The notes beneath the pieces are model-generated. The model saw only the letters and a program-made list of their open reading frames with translations, was not told the DNA's origin and did no database searches. This document shows positions 1 through 9,739 of a stretch of 64,000 nucleotides of DNA, piece after piece. Position 1 is the first letter of the stretch, and every line of letters starts with the position of its first letter. The stretch covers positions 185,800-249,799 of the forward strand of contig RSEH01000011.1 in assembly GCA_006503475.1 (NCBI GenBank), in the 5' to 3' direction. The position numbers and the translations under genes were made by a program. The DNA is from Stentor roeselii. Lineage: Eukaryota > Ciliophora > Heterotrichea > Heterotrichida > Stentoridae.

Positions 1-935
<935 letters not shown>

Positions 936-2321
936 CTACTTAAATAAATTATTCCCAGCCATAGCCAACTTCGAGTGAGACTGGGGTGCTCTAGTAATCC
1001 TTTCTCCAGGAAGCACTCTGGGCAGTTCCGCACCAATAGGATTAGTGATAGGATTATGCTTATAAGGGTCAGGAAAGTTGTAATTTTTCCTATACGAGTT
1101 CTCAAAAGCCTGTTCTACAAAAGGTGGAGGAGTCAAAGAAAACTTGTTCCTATCAAAGCTATCATAACTCCTATCAGAAGCCTGTCCATATACCTTACGA
1201 AAGACTTTCTTAATCGGACTTTCCGTGGAATGTGAACCAGGAACTCCAGGAAACGCGACGATTTTATTTTGCTGTAAACTGTTCAGCAAGTCGCTGTGAA
1301 TTTTCTTCTCCGCCTGGTTCATGCTAAGGTTTTGCATGACTTCTCTGTCCTTATCAACAAGTTGCTGTTCATAAACCCTTTTCAGCTCTTCTTGTTCCCT
1401 TGCCCTTTTTTCCCTCTCATAAAATTTCCTGTTTTCTTCTTCAGCTGCTTTACTTTGAGCGACTTTTTTATAAAACTTGTCAGTTTCGATTTCTTGAAAT
1501 CGTTGTTTTTGTCGTTCTTCTATTTGGTTTTCAAGAGAATTTCTAAGTAAAAGTGAATTTCTGATCCGGTTTTCCTCGTCGATTTGATCTTGCAAGGCGA
1601 TTTTTTCTTGCATCATTTTTTCCCAGTCCTCGTTTCTTCTTCTGATGAGTTCCTGACGGTTTGCTGCGGAATCAAGAACAGGTTGCAAGTTTTTCAATCT
1701 TTGGTCGAGTTCCTGCATTCTTTTATCGTAGAATTCCCGATATCCTGACTCAGCGTTTTTCATCTGGTCGATTCGTTTTTCTATCATTTTCTTATCCTGC
1801 TGCTTTTCCAGAGAAGCCATTCGAGCCTTCTGAGCTTTTTCTTGATTCTGCCTGCGGATTTCATCTTGTTCATCTTGGATTCTTTTATTTTTCATGAAGT
1901 TTTCTCGAAGTCTTTCAGTTTCCAGGTCTTGTTGAGTCTTTCTGATCCTTTCTTGTTCTGCGTTTTTTTCTTGTTCAGTCATCAGATTCATCATTTTTTG
2001 ACGTTTTTCTAAGTCATTTTGGTTGTTGTTCTGAATAATCATCAGGTGGTTCCGATCCTGCATTTTTTTCTTGTTCTCGAAGTCTTTCATTGCCAGTTGT
2101 TGCGCGACGTGAAAGGAAAACTCGTCGTTTTTGTCTTGTTGCTGATTTTTCAGTTGGTGGCTCTTGTAGAGGAGTTGCTTGTCCAGCTCTTCTTTGTATC
2201 TGATCTTGCTTTGACGTTGAAGGTCAATTTCTTCTTGCATCACTTGCCTGGATATCTCGTCCTGGGCTTTTATCACTTTGGACCACTCGCCTTCCACTGG
2301 ACTCACGCGTCGATAAGCCAT
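936..2321 (-). CDS. Coiled-coil protein, probably cytoskeletal or ciliary
   Basis: A 461-residue protein, almost all charged helix (Glu, Gln, Lys, Arg) from about residue 10 to 350. It has repeated EEN/EEQ-rich heptad-like stretches, no signal peptide and no membrane segment. The tail (about 360-461) is disordered, with Ser, Pro and Asn, and ends in an NPITNPIGAELPR-like segment. I do not recognise a named domain. Long Glu/Gln/Arg coiled coils of this type are common in ciliary and basal-body proteins, so the role is inferred only from composition. The ATG context is cataaATGGC. The stop is TAG, with no 15-nt intron at the end. The gene begins 11 bp after the stop of Prp17 on the same strand. 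Confidence 0.85.
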   Translation of the reverse strand: MAYRRVSPVEGEWSKVIKAQDEISRQVMQEEIDLQRQSKIRYKEELDKQLLYKSHQLKNQQQDKNDEFSFHVAQQLAMKDFENKKKMQDRNHLMIIQNNNQNDLEKRQKMMNLMTEQEKNAEQERIRKTQQDLETERLRENFMKNKRIQDEQDEIRRQNQEKAQKARMASLEKQQDKKMIEKRIDQMKNAESGYREFYDKRMQELDQRLKNLQPVLDSAANRQELIRRRNEDWEKMMQEKIALQDQIDEENRIRNSLLLRNSLENQIEERQKQRFQEIETDKFYKKVAQSKAAEEENRKFYEREKRAREQEELKRVYEQQLVDKDREVMQNLSMNQAEKKIHSDLLNSLQQNKIVAFPGVPGSHSTESPIKKVFRKVYGQASDRSYDSFDRNKFSLTPPPFVEQAFENSYRKNYNFPDPYKHNPITNPIGAELPRVLPGERITRAPQSHSKLAMAGNNLFK

Positions 2322-2332
2322 TTATGAAACAG

Positions 2333-3865
2333 TTAATCCCACAACTTAATCATACCGTCCCAGGAACAGGTCGCTAATGTTGAGGGCCAGATCGGGTGCC
2401 AGTCCATTCCTATCACAACGTTTTCGTGTGCTTGCAACATTCGGTAGTTCTTTGTCGTTTTCCAGTCCCAGAACCAGATTCGACCATTCGCATCTCCAGA
2501 ACTTACGAATTGACCGTCAGGTGAAAAAACCACAGCACATCCATATCCTCCATTCATATGTCCAACGAACTTTTTCCTCCTATTCAAGCGAAATCCTCCC
2601 TTGGCTTCAAAAACAACAAGTTTATTATCAAGACACTGCCCAACAAAATGCCGATGACTAGGATGCAATACAGTATAAGGGACCGAATGTAAATTCGGGT
2701 CACTAATATGTTTTGTAACCAAAGGAATCCCAAAATCCCACAAATAAATCTTTTTATCATCAGAAGTAGAAATAAACCTTCTATTCTCATCACAAAAGCA
2801 AACCGAATTAATCGACCCAAGATGTTCTTCATAAATTCTTTCTTTTCTTCCACTATTCGTATCATATTCCACAATTCTCTTATTAGAAGTTCCTGCTAAA
2901 AACGAAGTCTGTCTTTCAGGGTTAGGGTTGAATCTAACACAATAAGGAATTCTTCTACAAGTGAAGGTGCAGATCACTTTTCCAGTTTCCGTGTCCCAAT
3001 GACGTATAAGCCTATCAAGTCCCGAGCTAAGAAAACTGGTGCAATCAAGACTCCAGCAGATGTCTCTTACTGTATTCGAGTGCCCTGAATAGGTCTGAAT
3101 GCATTTTTTACTATTCGCCACGTCCCAGATCTTGATAGTCTTGTCCAACGAGCAGCTCAACAAAAGGTGTCCGTCTTTGTGGAACTTGACACTTTCCACT
3201 GCATTTGTATGGCCTGCCAGTGTCTTAAAGCACTTTTTCGGAAGGTAAGAAATGCTGTTCGGGTCTTGCTTCAAGTCAGAAGGAGGCACAAATACACTTC
3301 GGCCTTGGTAGTCAGGAGACAAGTCAACGTGAGTCGTCACTTTTGCCTCGTTTATCACAATTTCAGTCTTTTCATAATCAACTTTTCCTGCTGGGGTCTG
3401 AGTTTCTTCCCATTTTTCCTTTTTCGCTCGAAGTTTTTCCAGGTTTGACTTCTGCTCTTCAGTCATTTCTTGAAAACGTCCTGAAAAAATCTCTTCTTCT
3501 CCTTCATAACCAGCCCATGGGCCTTTAAATGACGGGGAAAAAGGATCATCGTTTTTAACTCGAAGACTTTTCAGCTCTTTTCGGAATGACTGACGCTCTG
3601 GAGCTGATTTCTGAAAAACACTCGGATATCCTTGAAGACCCCCTCGAGTTACTAAAAGTTCTTCAGGGTTCAGCGGGTTTGTAGCGTATCCATAGTTTTC
3701 ATATGTGTAGAACTGCTTTTTGAAGTCAAAAGTCGACATGTTTAAAGACTGAAGACGCTTTTCAAAGGTCTTTTTTCCAGATGTTGATTCAAGATTCACC
3801 TCTGGCGCCAAGACTGGGACTTGAAGAAGCTGCTCGGAGTCAGAGTCGGATTGCTTGAAATCCAT
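2333..3865 (-). CDS. CDC40: Pre-mRNA-processing factor 17 (Prp17/Cdc40), WD40 splicing factor
   Basis: A 510-residue protein. About residues 1-210 are the Prp17-specific N-terminus, including YENYGYATNPLNP and GPWAGYEGEEE, a hallmark of Cdc40. From about 215 to the end run WD repeats, with blades ending IKIWD, IRHWD, IYLWD, IWFWD and IKLWD. Known Prp17 acts in the second catalytic step of splicing within the activated spliceosome, so it would work on the 15-nt introns seen in this window. Length is close to other Prp17 proteins (about 450-580). The gene starts 21 bp from the divergent LNR membrane-protein gene, and both start codons sit in the sequence TATAAATG. Confidence 0.95.
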   Translation of the reverse strand: MDFKQSDSDSEQLLQVPVLAPEVNLESTSGKKTFEKRLQSLNMSTFDFKKQFYTYENYGYATNPLNPEELLVTRGGLQGYPSVFQKSAPERQSFRKELKSLRVKNDDPFSPSFKGPWAGYEGEEEIFSGRFQEMTEEQKSNLEKLRAKKEKWEETQTPAGKVDYEKTEIVINEAKVTTHVDLSPDYQGRSVFVPPSDLKQDPNSISYLPKKCFKTLAGHTNAVESVKFHKDGHLLLSCSLDKTIKIWDVANSKKCIQTYSGHSNTVRDICWSLDCTSFLSSGLDRLIRHWDTETGKVICTFTCRRIPYCVRFNPNPERQTSFLAGTSNKRIVEYDTNSGRKERIYEEHLGSINSVCFCDENRRFISTSDDKKIYLWDFGIPLVTKHISDPNLHSVPYTVLHPSHRHFVGQCLDNKLVVFEAKGGFRLNRRKKFVGHMNGGYGCAVVFSPDGQFVSSGDANGRIWFWDWKTTKNYRMLQAHENVVIGMDWHPIWPSTLATCSWDGMIKLWD

Positions 3866-3886
3866 TTATACTGATTGTCGATATAA
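3866..3886. promoter_or_regulatory. 21-bp divergent start region
   Basis: Only 21 bases separate the two start codons of the divergent genes Prp17 (minus) and the LNR membrane protein (plus). Read outward in either direction, the last bases before each ATG are TATAA, giving TATAAATG at both starts. Any core promoter must therefore be shared or lie inside the neighbouring coding region, and 5' UTRs must be extremely short. Confidence 0.55.
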
Positions 3887-6862
3887 ATGTTTTTTCTCAT
3901 ATTTCCTACATTTTTGACTTCTTCTGAACCAACGCATTTTTTGGGTAGTGCGAAGGATGGTCGAATTTTTAGAGATGATTTGTTGGATTTTGAAAAATGC
4001 TGCAGTTTTTTTGATTGTGGAAAACTTGCGAATGGACTTTGTGATCAAGAACTTAATCATCTTGACTGTGCTTGGGATGCCGGCGACTGTGGATACTGCA
4101 ACTTTGGATGCTTCTCAGAGATGATCGGGAATGGAAAGTGTGATGAAAGTTGTTTTAACTTGGAGTGTCAATTTGATGGAAATGATTGTCGAAGGAGAGA
4201 AAATCTGGAATTGGAAAAGGATCTTGAGTTTATTACTGTGAAAATTAATAATTCGGATATTCAGATTGCGAAAAATGTTGAAACTACTGTGGATTCTATT
4301 ACATTTGATAAAATTATTAGTATTCAAGGTGAGATTGAATATGAAGGTTCTTTATTGAAAAAAATCAACCTGGATTTAAATGGTGATATTACTTTGGAAA
4401 ATTTTAATTTTTCTGGTAGTTTTGAAAATTTTAGTATTTCTGTCACTGATGGGATTGTGAAACTAAAAAATATTTGTTTTAATACAAATATTTCGATTGG
4501 TCTAGGTGACAAAGAGCACACTATAGCCAAATCGATAAAAGGATTAAGAACTAGTGGCAATAAAAATTCCTATAATTGTATTGATTTCAATTATTCATCT
4601 TCAAATGGTTCTTTTTCTCCAAAATTTTCTAATTCTTCTGAAAATGTATTAAAAATTGATGAGAAATCTCAAATCACTAACATATCAAACCTATCATCAG
4701 ATTTTGCCTTAAACTTAGATATTTCAAATTCAAATTTAACAATAAAAGACTCAAACATATCCTTATTGGGAGAAGATTTATTTAAAATCAATGAAAAAAG
4801 TATTCTTTCAATAAAAAATTCTAATTTTCTATATAAAAATACTTATTTTGATATAAAAAATTCAAGTGTTTTAATAGTTGACTCAAATCTAGGAAATTGT
4901 AATGGTAAAGATGTGGCAAACATATTAGGAAGCACCTTAACAGTCCAAAACATTGAATTTAAAAATTGTTCATTTAAAGAAATGAAAGAAATCATGAAAA
5001 TGACCAGTTGTGACAATCAAACCTGCCAAGAAATACAATCTGAGTACAAATCATGCCCAGATGGTCAGATGGATTTGATAGTTTGCACAAATTGCCCTGA
5101 AAACTACTACAGATTTAAAAATCAAGACGATTTATTCTGCTTTAAGTGTCCTAGTACGATGAATTGTACCAAAGGGACGATAAAACCTGAAAAAGATATT
5201 TACCAGTTTGAAGAATCAGACCTGAATAATATCTTTAGACCTTGTTTTAGTAATGAATCCTGCAGAGACCCTACTTCAGTAAATTGGACAATATATAAAC
5301 AATGTGAAAAAAAGTACACTGGAAAGTTTTGTGCATCATGTAGCGAGGGGAACACATCAATTGGTAAGTATAAATGTGGTGAATGCCCACCTAAAGTCCT
5401 AAATGGCTTTATTCTATTAATATCAATTGCTCTTGTTTCTGCAATGATTATTTACTTCATTAAATCAACAGTCATTTCCTCTTTTGAACCATCAGAGTTC
5501 TACTCAATTGCAATAAGAATCGGAATCAACTACTTCCAAGTCATTTATCTTTGCTTGCAGTTCAGAATAGCATGGCCTTCAGAAGGCAATGAAGAAAAAG
5601 CTCAAGGAGATAGTGCAGGTACAAAGTTAAAGGAGGGATCAAATTATTATTTTTCATTGCAATGTCTTTTCAAGGATTTCGAAAATCACAAAACGTACTA
5701 CTATGCAAGAGTTACATTCATGACCATATTTCCGATAATAGTCTTTGCCTTGTCGATGATATATCTGATCACACTGCGGATTTGGAATAGTAAAAAATTT
5801 TATATGATAAAGCATCGGACAAAAAATACAGAAGATTTCAAGCCATCAAATCTAAAAATCTACACTCCAGTAACTTTTATTTTACCTTTCCTGCTGATAT
5901 ACCCTTACGTGATAACTTACACCTTATCCCCTCTTGCATGCGATTCTTTGGAGAACACAAAGCCTCTAGAGTACCAAGAAAATATAGACTACTCTAAATA
6001 CAAGTATCTGATGGAAGTTCCCGACATCTGGTGCACCTGGTCAGACCACTACCAAAAAATAATTTGGGCGACAGGTTTTTCCCTCATAGTCTGGGGCTTC
6101 GGAGTTCCAATTTTCATATTTTACAAATTATATCAAAAGCGTAAAAATCTATTCAAATACGAAGTCAAATACACTTTTGGGTTCCTCATCAGCGGGTACC
6201 TTCACGAAAGGTTTTACTGGGAATTCATCATTTTCATAAAAAAACTCATGATAGTCTTCCTGACTGTTTTCATGCAGACTGGCTATAGCATCACACTTCA
6301 GTCAATCTTGTTGATCACCTTTTTAATCGCAGGTTTCATTCTGCAGATTTACTTCAAACCTTACATAACAGATGATTTAAATAAACTAGAAATTGCAGGA
6401 ACCCTGGCAGCGACGATTACAGTTTTAGCAGCGATTATTTACCAAGAGTCAAATGAAAACAGCGAGAACCTTCAGATGTTTTTAGTGTTCATTATCAGTG
6501 TAGTGAATATTTCTTACATCATTTATTGGTTGAGTTTCATGTCGAAAGAATTGTTCAATTATATCATTTCTAGTATCGACTTCTTAAAAAAGCGATTCTT
6601 GAAAAGAGACGGTTTCGATCGAGAGATATCAAAAGAATACAAAAATGTTGATTTCGTTTATATTAAAGAGTATCAAAAACTATTCACCCAGGCAGAGTTC
6701 AACGAACAAGCCGCTGTGAACTACCTGGGCAAAGAACCTTCATACAAAAAGTTGATAAAAGAAATAATAGCGACACCTTTGAATTCTTACATAAGGGACC
6801 GAGGCCCCACTTTCCGAAAAATAGAAAGACTTCCAACCCTAGTGCGATTAAACAGGAAATAA
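3887..6862 (+). CDS. LNR (Notch-repeat) / beta-helix-like multi-pass membrane protein
   Basis: A 991-residue protein. A short hydrophobic leader opens it. About residues 38-101 hold two Cys/Asp-rich LNR-type modules (second one: MIGNGKCDESC followed by DGNDC). About 110-400 is Asn/Ser/Ile-rich with repeated short 'NSNL..K.S.' strands, like a right-handed beta-helix. About 400-500 is a Cys-rich furin/ephrin-receptor-like segment. From about 505 to 885 there are roughly eight or nine hydrophobic membrane spans, then a basic cytosolic tail. LNR modules bind Ca2+ in Notch and related proteins. The whole architecture resembles large surface proteins that are abundant in ciliates and suggests a receptor or channel at the plasma membrane, but the function is unknown. 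It ends 4 bp from the convergent VAP gene. Confidence 0.85.
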   Translation: MFFLIFPTFLTSSEPTHFLGSAKDGRIFRDDLLDFEKCCSFFDCGKLANGLCDQELNHLDCAWDAGDCGYCNFGCFSEMIGNGKCDESCFNLECQFDGNDCRRRENLELEKDLEFITVKINNSDIQIAKNVETTVDSITFDKIISIQGEIEYEGSLLKKINLDLNGDITLENFNFSGSFENFSISVTDGIVKLKNICFNTNISIGLGDKEHTIAKSIKGLRTSGNKNSYNCIDFNYSSSNGSFSPKFSNSSENVLKIDEKSQITNISNLSSDFALNLDISNSNLTIKDSNISLLGEDLFKINEKSILSIKNSNFLYKNTYFDIKNSSVLIVDSNLGNCNGKDVANILGSTLTVQNIEFKNCSFKEMKEIMKMTSCDNQTCQEIQSEYKSCPDGQMDLIVCTNCPENYYRFKNQDDLFCFKCPSTMNCTKGTIKPEKDIYQFEESDLNNIFRPCFSNESCRDPTSVNWTIYKQCEKKYTGKFCASCSEGNTSIGKYKCGECPPKVLNGFILLISIALVSAMIIYFIKSTVISSFEPSEFYSIAIRIGINYFQVIYLCLQFRIAWPSEGNEEKAQGDSAGTKLKEGSNYYFSLQCLFKDFENHKTYYYARVTFMTIFPIIVFALSMIYLITLRIWNSKKFYMIKHRTKNTEDFKPSNLKIYTPVTFILPFLLIYPYVITYTLSPLACDSLENTKPLEYQENIDYSKYKYLMEVPDIWCTWSDHYQKIIWATGFSLIVWGFGVPIFIFYKLYQKRKNLFKYEVKYTFGFLISGYLHERFYWEFIIFIKKLMIVFLTVFMQTGYSITLQSILLITFLIAGFILQIYFKPYITDDLNKLEIAGTLAATITVLAAIIYQESNENSENLQMFLVFIISVVNISYIIYWLSFMSKELFNYIISSIDFLKKRFLKRDGFDREISKEYKNVDFVYIKEYQKLFTQAEFNEQAAVNYLGKEPSYKKLIKEIIATPLNSYIRDRGPTFRKIERLPTLVRLNRK

Positions 6863-6866
6863 CTAA

Positions 6867-7487
6867 TTACCCATACCAAAACCCAAGTAAAAACCCTCCA
6901 ATCGCATACAAAATCAAAGCATTTCTCTTAAACATGACAGAATCATCCGTTTTTTTCCTATTTTGCTTTAAACTAAGTTCCGAGTTAATCTGAGAAATTC
7001 TTCCCTCAAGCATAACTTTTTCATTCTCAAGTTTTTTGATATTACTTGAAAGTTCCTCAGAGTTGAAAACCTCTGTAGTAGTCCTAGAATCACTAAAAAC
7101 TCCACTTTTTCTAGGCTGTTCTCCAAGACTTTGCCTGGGAATCGCTGAAAGAACATCAAGTTTAACATCATAAATTTTTTCTTTAGGAATATTGTTCCAT
7201 TGGTTGAAATCCGGGACATTAGCAGCGTTGGTTCCAAGAATCATGAACTTATGTTTGATGTCCTGCTGCAGGTCTTGAGTCTGAACAAGAATAGAGACAA
7301 CAATGGACTCTTCAGGGTTGAGGTAGCCTTGATTAGGCCTGACCGTGTAAGACTTAGAGGCAGTTGTTCTGATCTTGTAAGCGATTGGGAACTGTGAAGT
7401 GTTTTTAATCTTCAAAGTTTCTGACTTTGACGGTCCGAACACGTCGAATCGGATGCAGTCGCTGGGGTTGACTTCGAAAAGACTCAT
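6867..7487 (-). CDS. VAP-type MSP-domain, tail-anchored ER protein
   Basis: A 206-residue protein. About residues 5-115 form an MSP (major sperm protein) domain: LFEVNPSDCIRFDVFGPS, LKIKNTSQFPIAYKIRTT, VRPNQGYLNPEES. A predicted coiled coil follows at about 145-180. A single C-terminal hydrophobic span (ALILYAIGGFLLGFWYG) then ends the protein with no luminal tail. This order (MSP, coiled coil, tail anchor) is the VAMP-associated protein (VAP) plan. Known VAPs sit in the ER membrane, bind FFAT motifs and build membrane contact sites. The start codon lies 61 bp from that of the divergent GSK3-like kinase. Confidence 0.9.
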   Translation of the reverse strand: MSLFEVNPSDCIRFDVFGPSKSETLKIKNTSQFPIAYKIRTTASKSYTVRPNQGYLNPEESIVVSILVQTQDLQQDIKHKFMILGTNAANVPDFNQWNNIPKEKIYDVKLDVLSAIPRQSLGEQPRKSGVFSDSRTTTEVFNSEELSSNIKKLENEKVMLEGRISQINSELSLKQNRKKTDDSVMFKRNALILYAIGGFLLGFWYG

Positions 7488-7548
7488 GTGAAACTATATT
7501 AATTGATTGGAAATAGTAATCCGGCAAAATGTCGAGTTTAAAATTTAA

Positions 7549-8457
7549 ATGACTGCCTTGGAAAAGCCGCAATTCCCAAGATACGACATAATCAAACAAA
7601 TAGGAAAAGGGAGTTTTGGATGTGTTTACAAAGTCACTTCTCAAGGCAAGTTCTTCGCATTAAAACGATCTTCTAAGAAAGGGTTTCAAATATCACGAGA
7701 ATACCAAATGTTAAAAGAGTGCCAACCACATCCGAACATCATTCAATTCATTGCAATCTTTTACACCCAACGGCCAGATAGTGACTGCCTCATTCAAAAC
7801 ATTGTCCTTGAGTACATGCCGATGAACCTTGGCTACTTCATAAAAAATTTCCACAGTATAAAGCACATGTCGACTTCCACAATCACCCGCATCATGAAAC
7901 AACTTCTCACAGCTCTTGACCATCTTCACTCGAAGAACATCATGCATCGCGACTTAAAACCTGATAATTTATTGATCGATCCAGAGACTCTTACTGTAAA
8001 ACTCTGTGATTTCGGATGTGCCAAGGTGTTAATCGACCAGAAAAATACACCTTTTACTGTCTCTAGGTACTACCGCGCGCCTGAACTTATTTTCGGAAAT
8101 GAAAAATATGGTCTTGAAATCGATGTCTGGAGTGCTGGATGCATTTTTTTAGAACTTTTCACTGCCGAGCCGGTTTTTAAAGGGACTACTGAAGGAAATC
8201 AGTTTATTAGGCAGGCTGAAGTTCTTGGACCACCCAGTATGAATGAGTTTTTTAAGTTGATTGAAAATACTAATATTCAGACGAAACTTTACTCGAAAGT
8301 CAAGGAAATTCCTAGAAAAACTTCTCTGGAAAAATTGCTGAATGGACGGGGAAGGGCGGAACAGGCGGAGGATCTTTTGTTGAAAATGCTTAGCTTTGAT
8401 CCAAAAAGAAGACCTACTCCAAAAGAATGTCTTTTACATGATTTTTTCAGAGAGTAG
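7549..8457 (+). CDS. GSK3-like CMGC protein kinase
   Basis: A 302-residue kinase that is little more than the catalytic domain. Glycine loop GKGSFGCVY (19-27), ATP lysine K39 in FALKR, alpha-C glutamate E51, catalytic loop MHRDLKPDN (D135), DFG D154, and the activation segment VSRYYRAPELIFG with the two tyrosines at 174-175. The SRYYRAPE run, the tyrosine equivalent to GSK3 Tyr216, and the later VLGPPS motif place it in the GSK3 branch of the CMGC kinases. All catalytic residues are present, so it should be active. It is shorter than animal GSK3 (about 420-480) and lacks the usual long tails. It shares a 61-bp divergent upstream region with the VAP gene. Confidence 0.92.
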   Translation: MTALEKPQFPRYDIIKQIGKGSFGCVYKVTSQGKFFALKRSSKKGFQISREYQMLKECQPHPNIIQFIAIFYTQRPDSDCLIQNIVLEYMPMNLGYFIKNFHSIKHMSTSTITRIMKQLLTALDHLHSKNIMHRDLKPDNLLIDPETLTVKLCDFGCAKVLIDQKNTPFTVSRYYRAPELIFGNEKYGLEIDVWSAGCIFLELFTAEPVFKGTTEGNQFIRQAEVLGPPSMNEFFKLIENTNIQTKLYSKVKEIPRKTSLEKLLNGRGRAEQAEDLLLKMLSFDPKRRPTPKECLLHDFFRE

Positions 8458-8561
8458 GGAATTGAAGATTTAGGTAAAGTTTATGTACTTTAAAGAAGGT
8501 TAGATTAATGGACATTATTTTGAATCAAGAGGGGTCTAGGAGGAGTGATCCTCTCGAGTTA

Positions 8562-9236
8562 TTAATTATTAATTAAAAAGACTGCTGTCCTTCTTGTTCC
8601 TTCTGAGACTTTAACCCTTTTCTGAAAGATTTCTCGAAATACCTGAAAGTTGCAGCCGTCTCTGGCGATTTCTTTTGATGCGTAGTCGTAGTAAATGAAC
8701 CATAGGTCACTTTCAGGCTCGTACTTCTTCTGCAGCTCAGCTGCTCCATACTCAACAAACCACGCCTTAAAAACCGAAGCAAAAGTGACTTCACTATACA
8801 AGAAACTTTTATAACTTCTGCCATAAGACAAAAAGTTACTTTCTTTTCCCGGTTTCCCAGCTTTACTAGTATAAAGAGTCCAAAAGCGAAGTGACTGGTC
8901 ATCTAACAAAGTCTTTACTTTAGCCAAGTGAATTTTGATGAAATTTCTGAAGGCTCGAAACCAGTACTTATCCTTTATTTCAGTCTTTTTCTGTATCGGG
9001 TCATTAGGTCGCAAAGGCTTTCGACCCCTTTTTTTTTTCGCTCTTTCTGGTTCTTGGATGATGTCGAATGCGAACTTTTCTAACTGACTGTCCATTTCTT
9101 GCTCGTAGTTTAGCGAAAAATCCCACTGCGAACATGAACTGCATATCGTTTCGGCATCGCTGATGTGGAGGTCGAACTCGGAGAGGGGTTGCATTTCTTT
9201 TGAAATAAGACAAGCATCTTCCGTAAATCTGTCCAT
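8562..9236 (-). CDS. AT-hook-bearing protein of unknown family
   Basis: A 224-residue protein. An acidic N-terminal third (about 1-65) leads into KKKRGRKPLRPNDPI (about 67-81), a textbook AT-hook core (RGRKP). The basic-aromatic run KDKYWFRAFRNFIK follows, then a helical C-terminal half rich in Phe, Tyr and Lys. Known AT-hooks bind the minor groove of AT-rich DNA, so a nuclear DNA- or chromatin-binding role is likely. The region after the hook looks like a compact helical domain that I cannot name. It is convergent with the GSK3-like gene (104-bp gap). No paralogue is in the window. Confidence 0.8.
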   Translation of the reverse strand: MDRFTEDACLISKEMQPLSEFDLHISDAETICSSCSQWDFSLNYEQEMDSQLEKFAFDIIQEPERAKKKRGRKPLRPNDPIQKKTEIKDKYWFRAFRNFIKIHLAKVKTLLDDQSLRFWTLYTSKAGKPGKESNFLSYGRSYKSFLYSEVTFASVFKAWFVEYGAAELQKKYEPESDLWFIYYDYASKEIARDGCNFQVFREIFQKRVKVSEGTRRTAVFLINN

Positions 9237-9739
9237 TAAAATTTAATAGGAGAATGGCTTTTATAGTGTTGAGATTTAGGACTACATGAATTTGAACTGA
9301 TGTCGGATTTGGTTTAGGTTAAGGTTTCAGAAAGAATTTAGGGATTGGTTTTTTTTTTTAGAGGATTGAGAGGATTGGAGGAGGGGTTTGGGATTTAGAC
9401 TTGATTATTGATTTAGTGATGAGAGTTGAAAGGACTTTTAGAAGGATTTGATGAGTTTTATATGGTTTTTATGTAGGATGAGAACTTTGGAAAACTTAGG
9501 ATTTCAAATCACTGAAATATTTTCATGAATTACAAGAAAAAAAAATAATTGAAGACCGATTCTTAAACTAAAAAAAAAATCATCCTAAAATTCCCAAAAA
9601 CTAAAAATTTTTTTTTCACTTAAAAATTTTTCCAAATATTAAAACCCCCTGAAGCCAAATTAAAACCTTTCATCAATATTCCACATTCCTCTAAACACAG
9701 TGTAAATCTTTTAATCGATCCATTACTCATGTTTAATAA
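9237..9739. other. Intergenic, no gene seen
   Basis: Spacer between the divergent starts of the AT-hook gene and the acyl-CoA synthetase gene. It has a G-rich (plus strand) part at about 9240-9500 and A/T homopolymer-rich sequence after that. No open frame or RNA gene was recognised. Confidence 0.6.
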
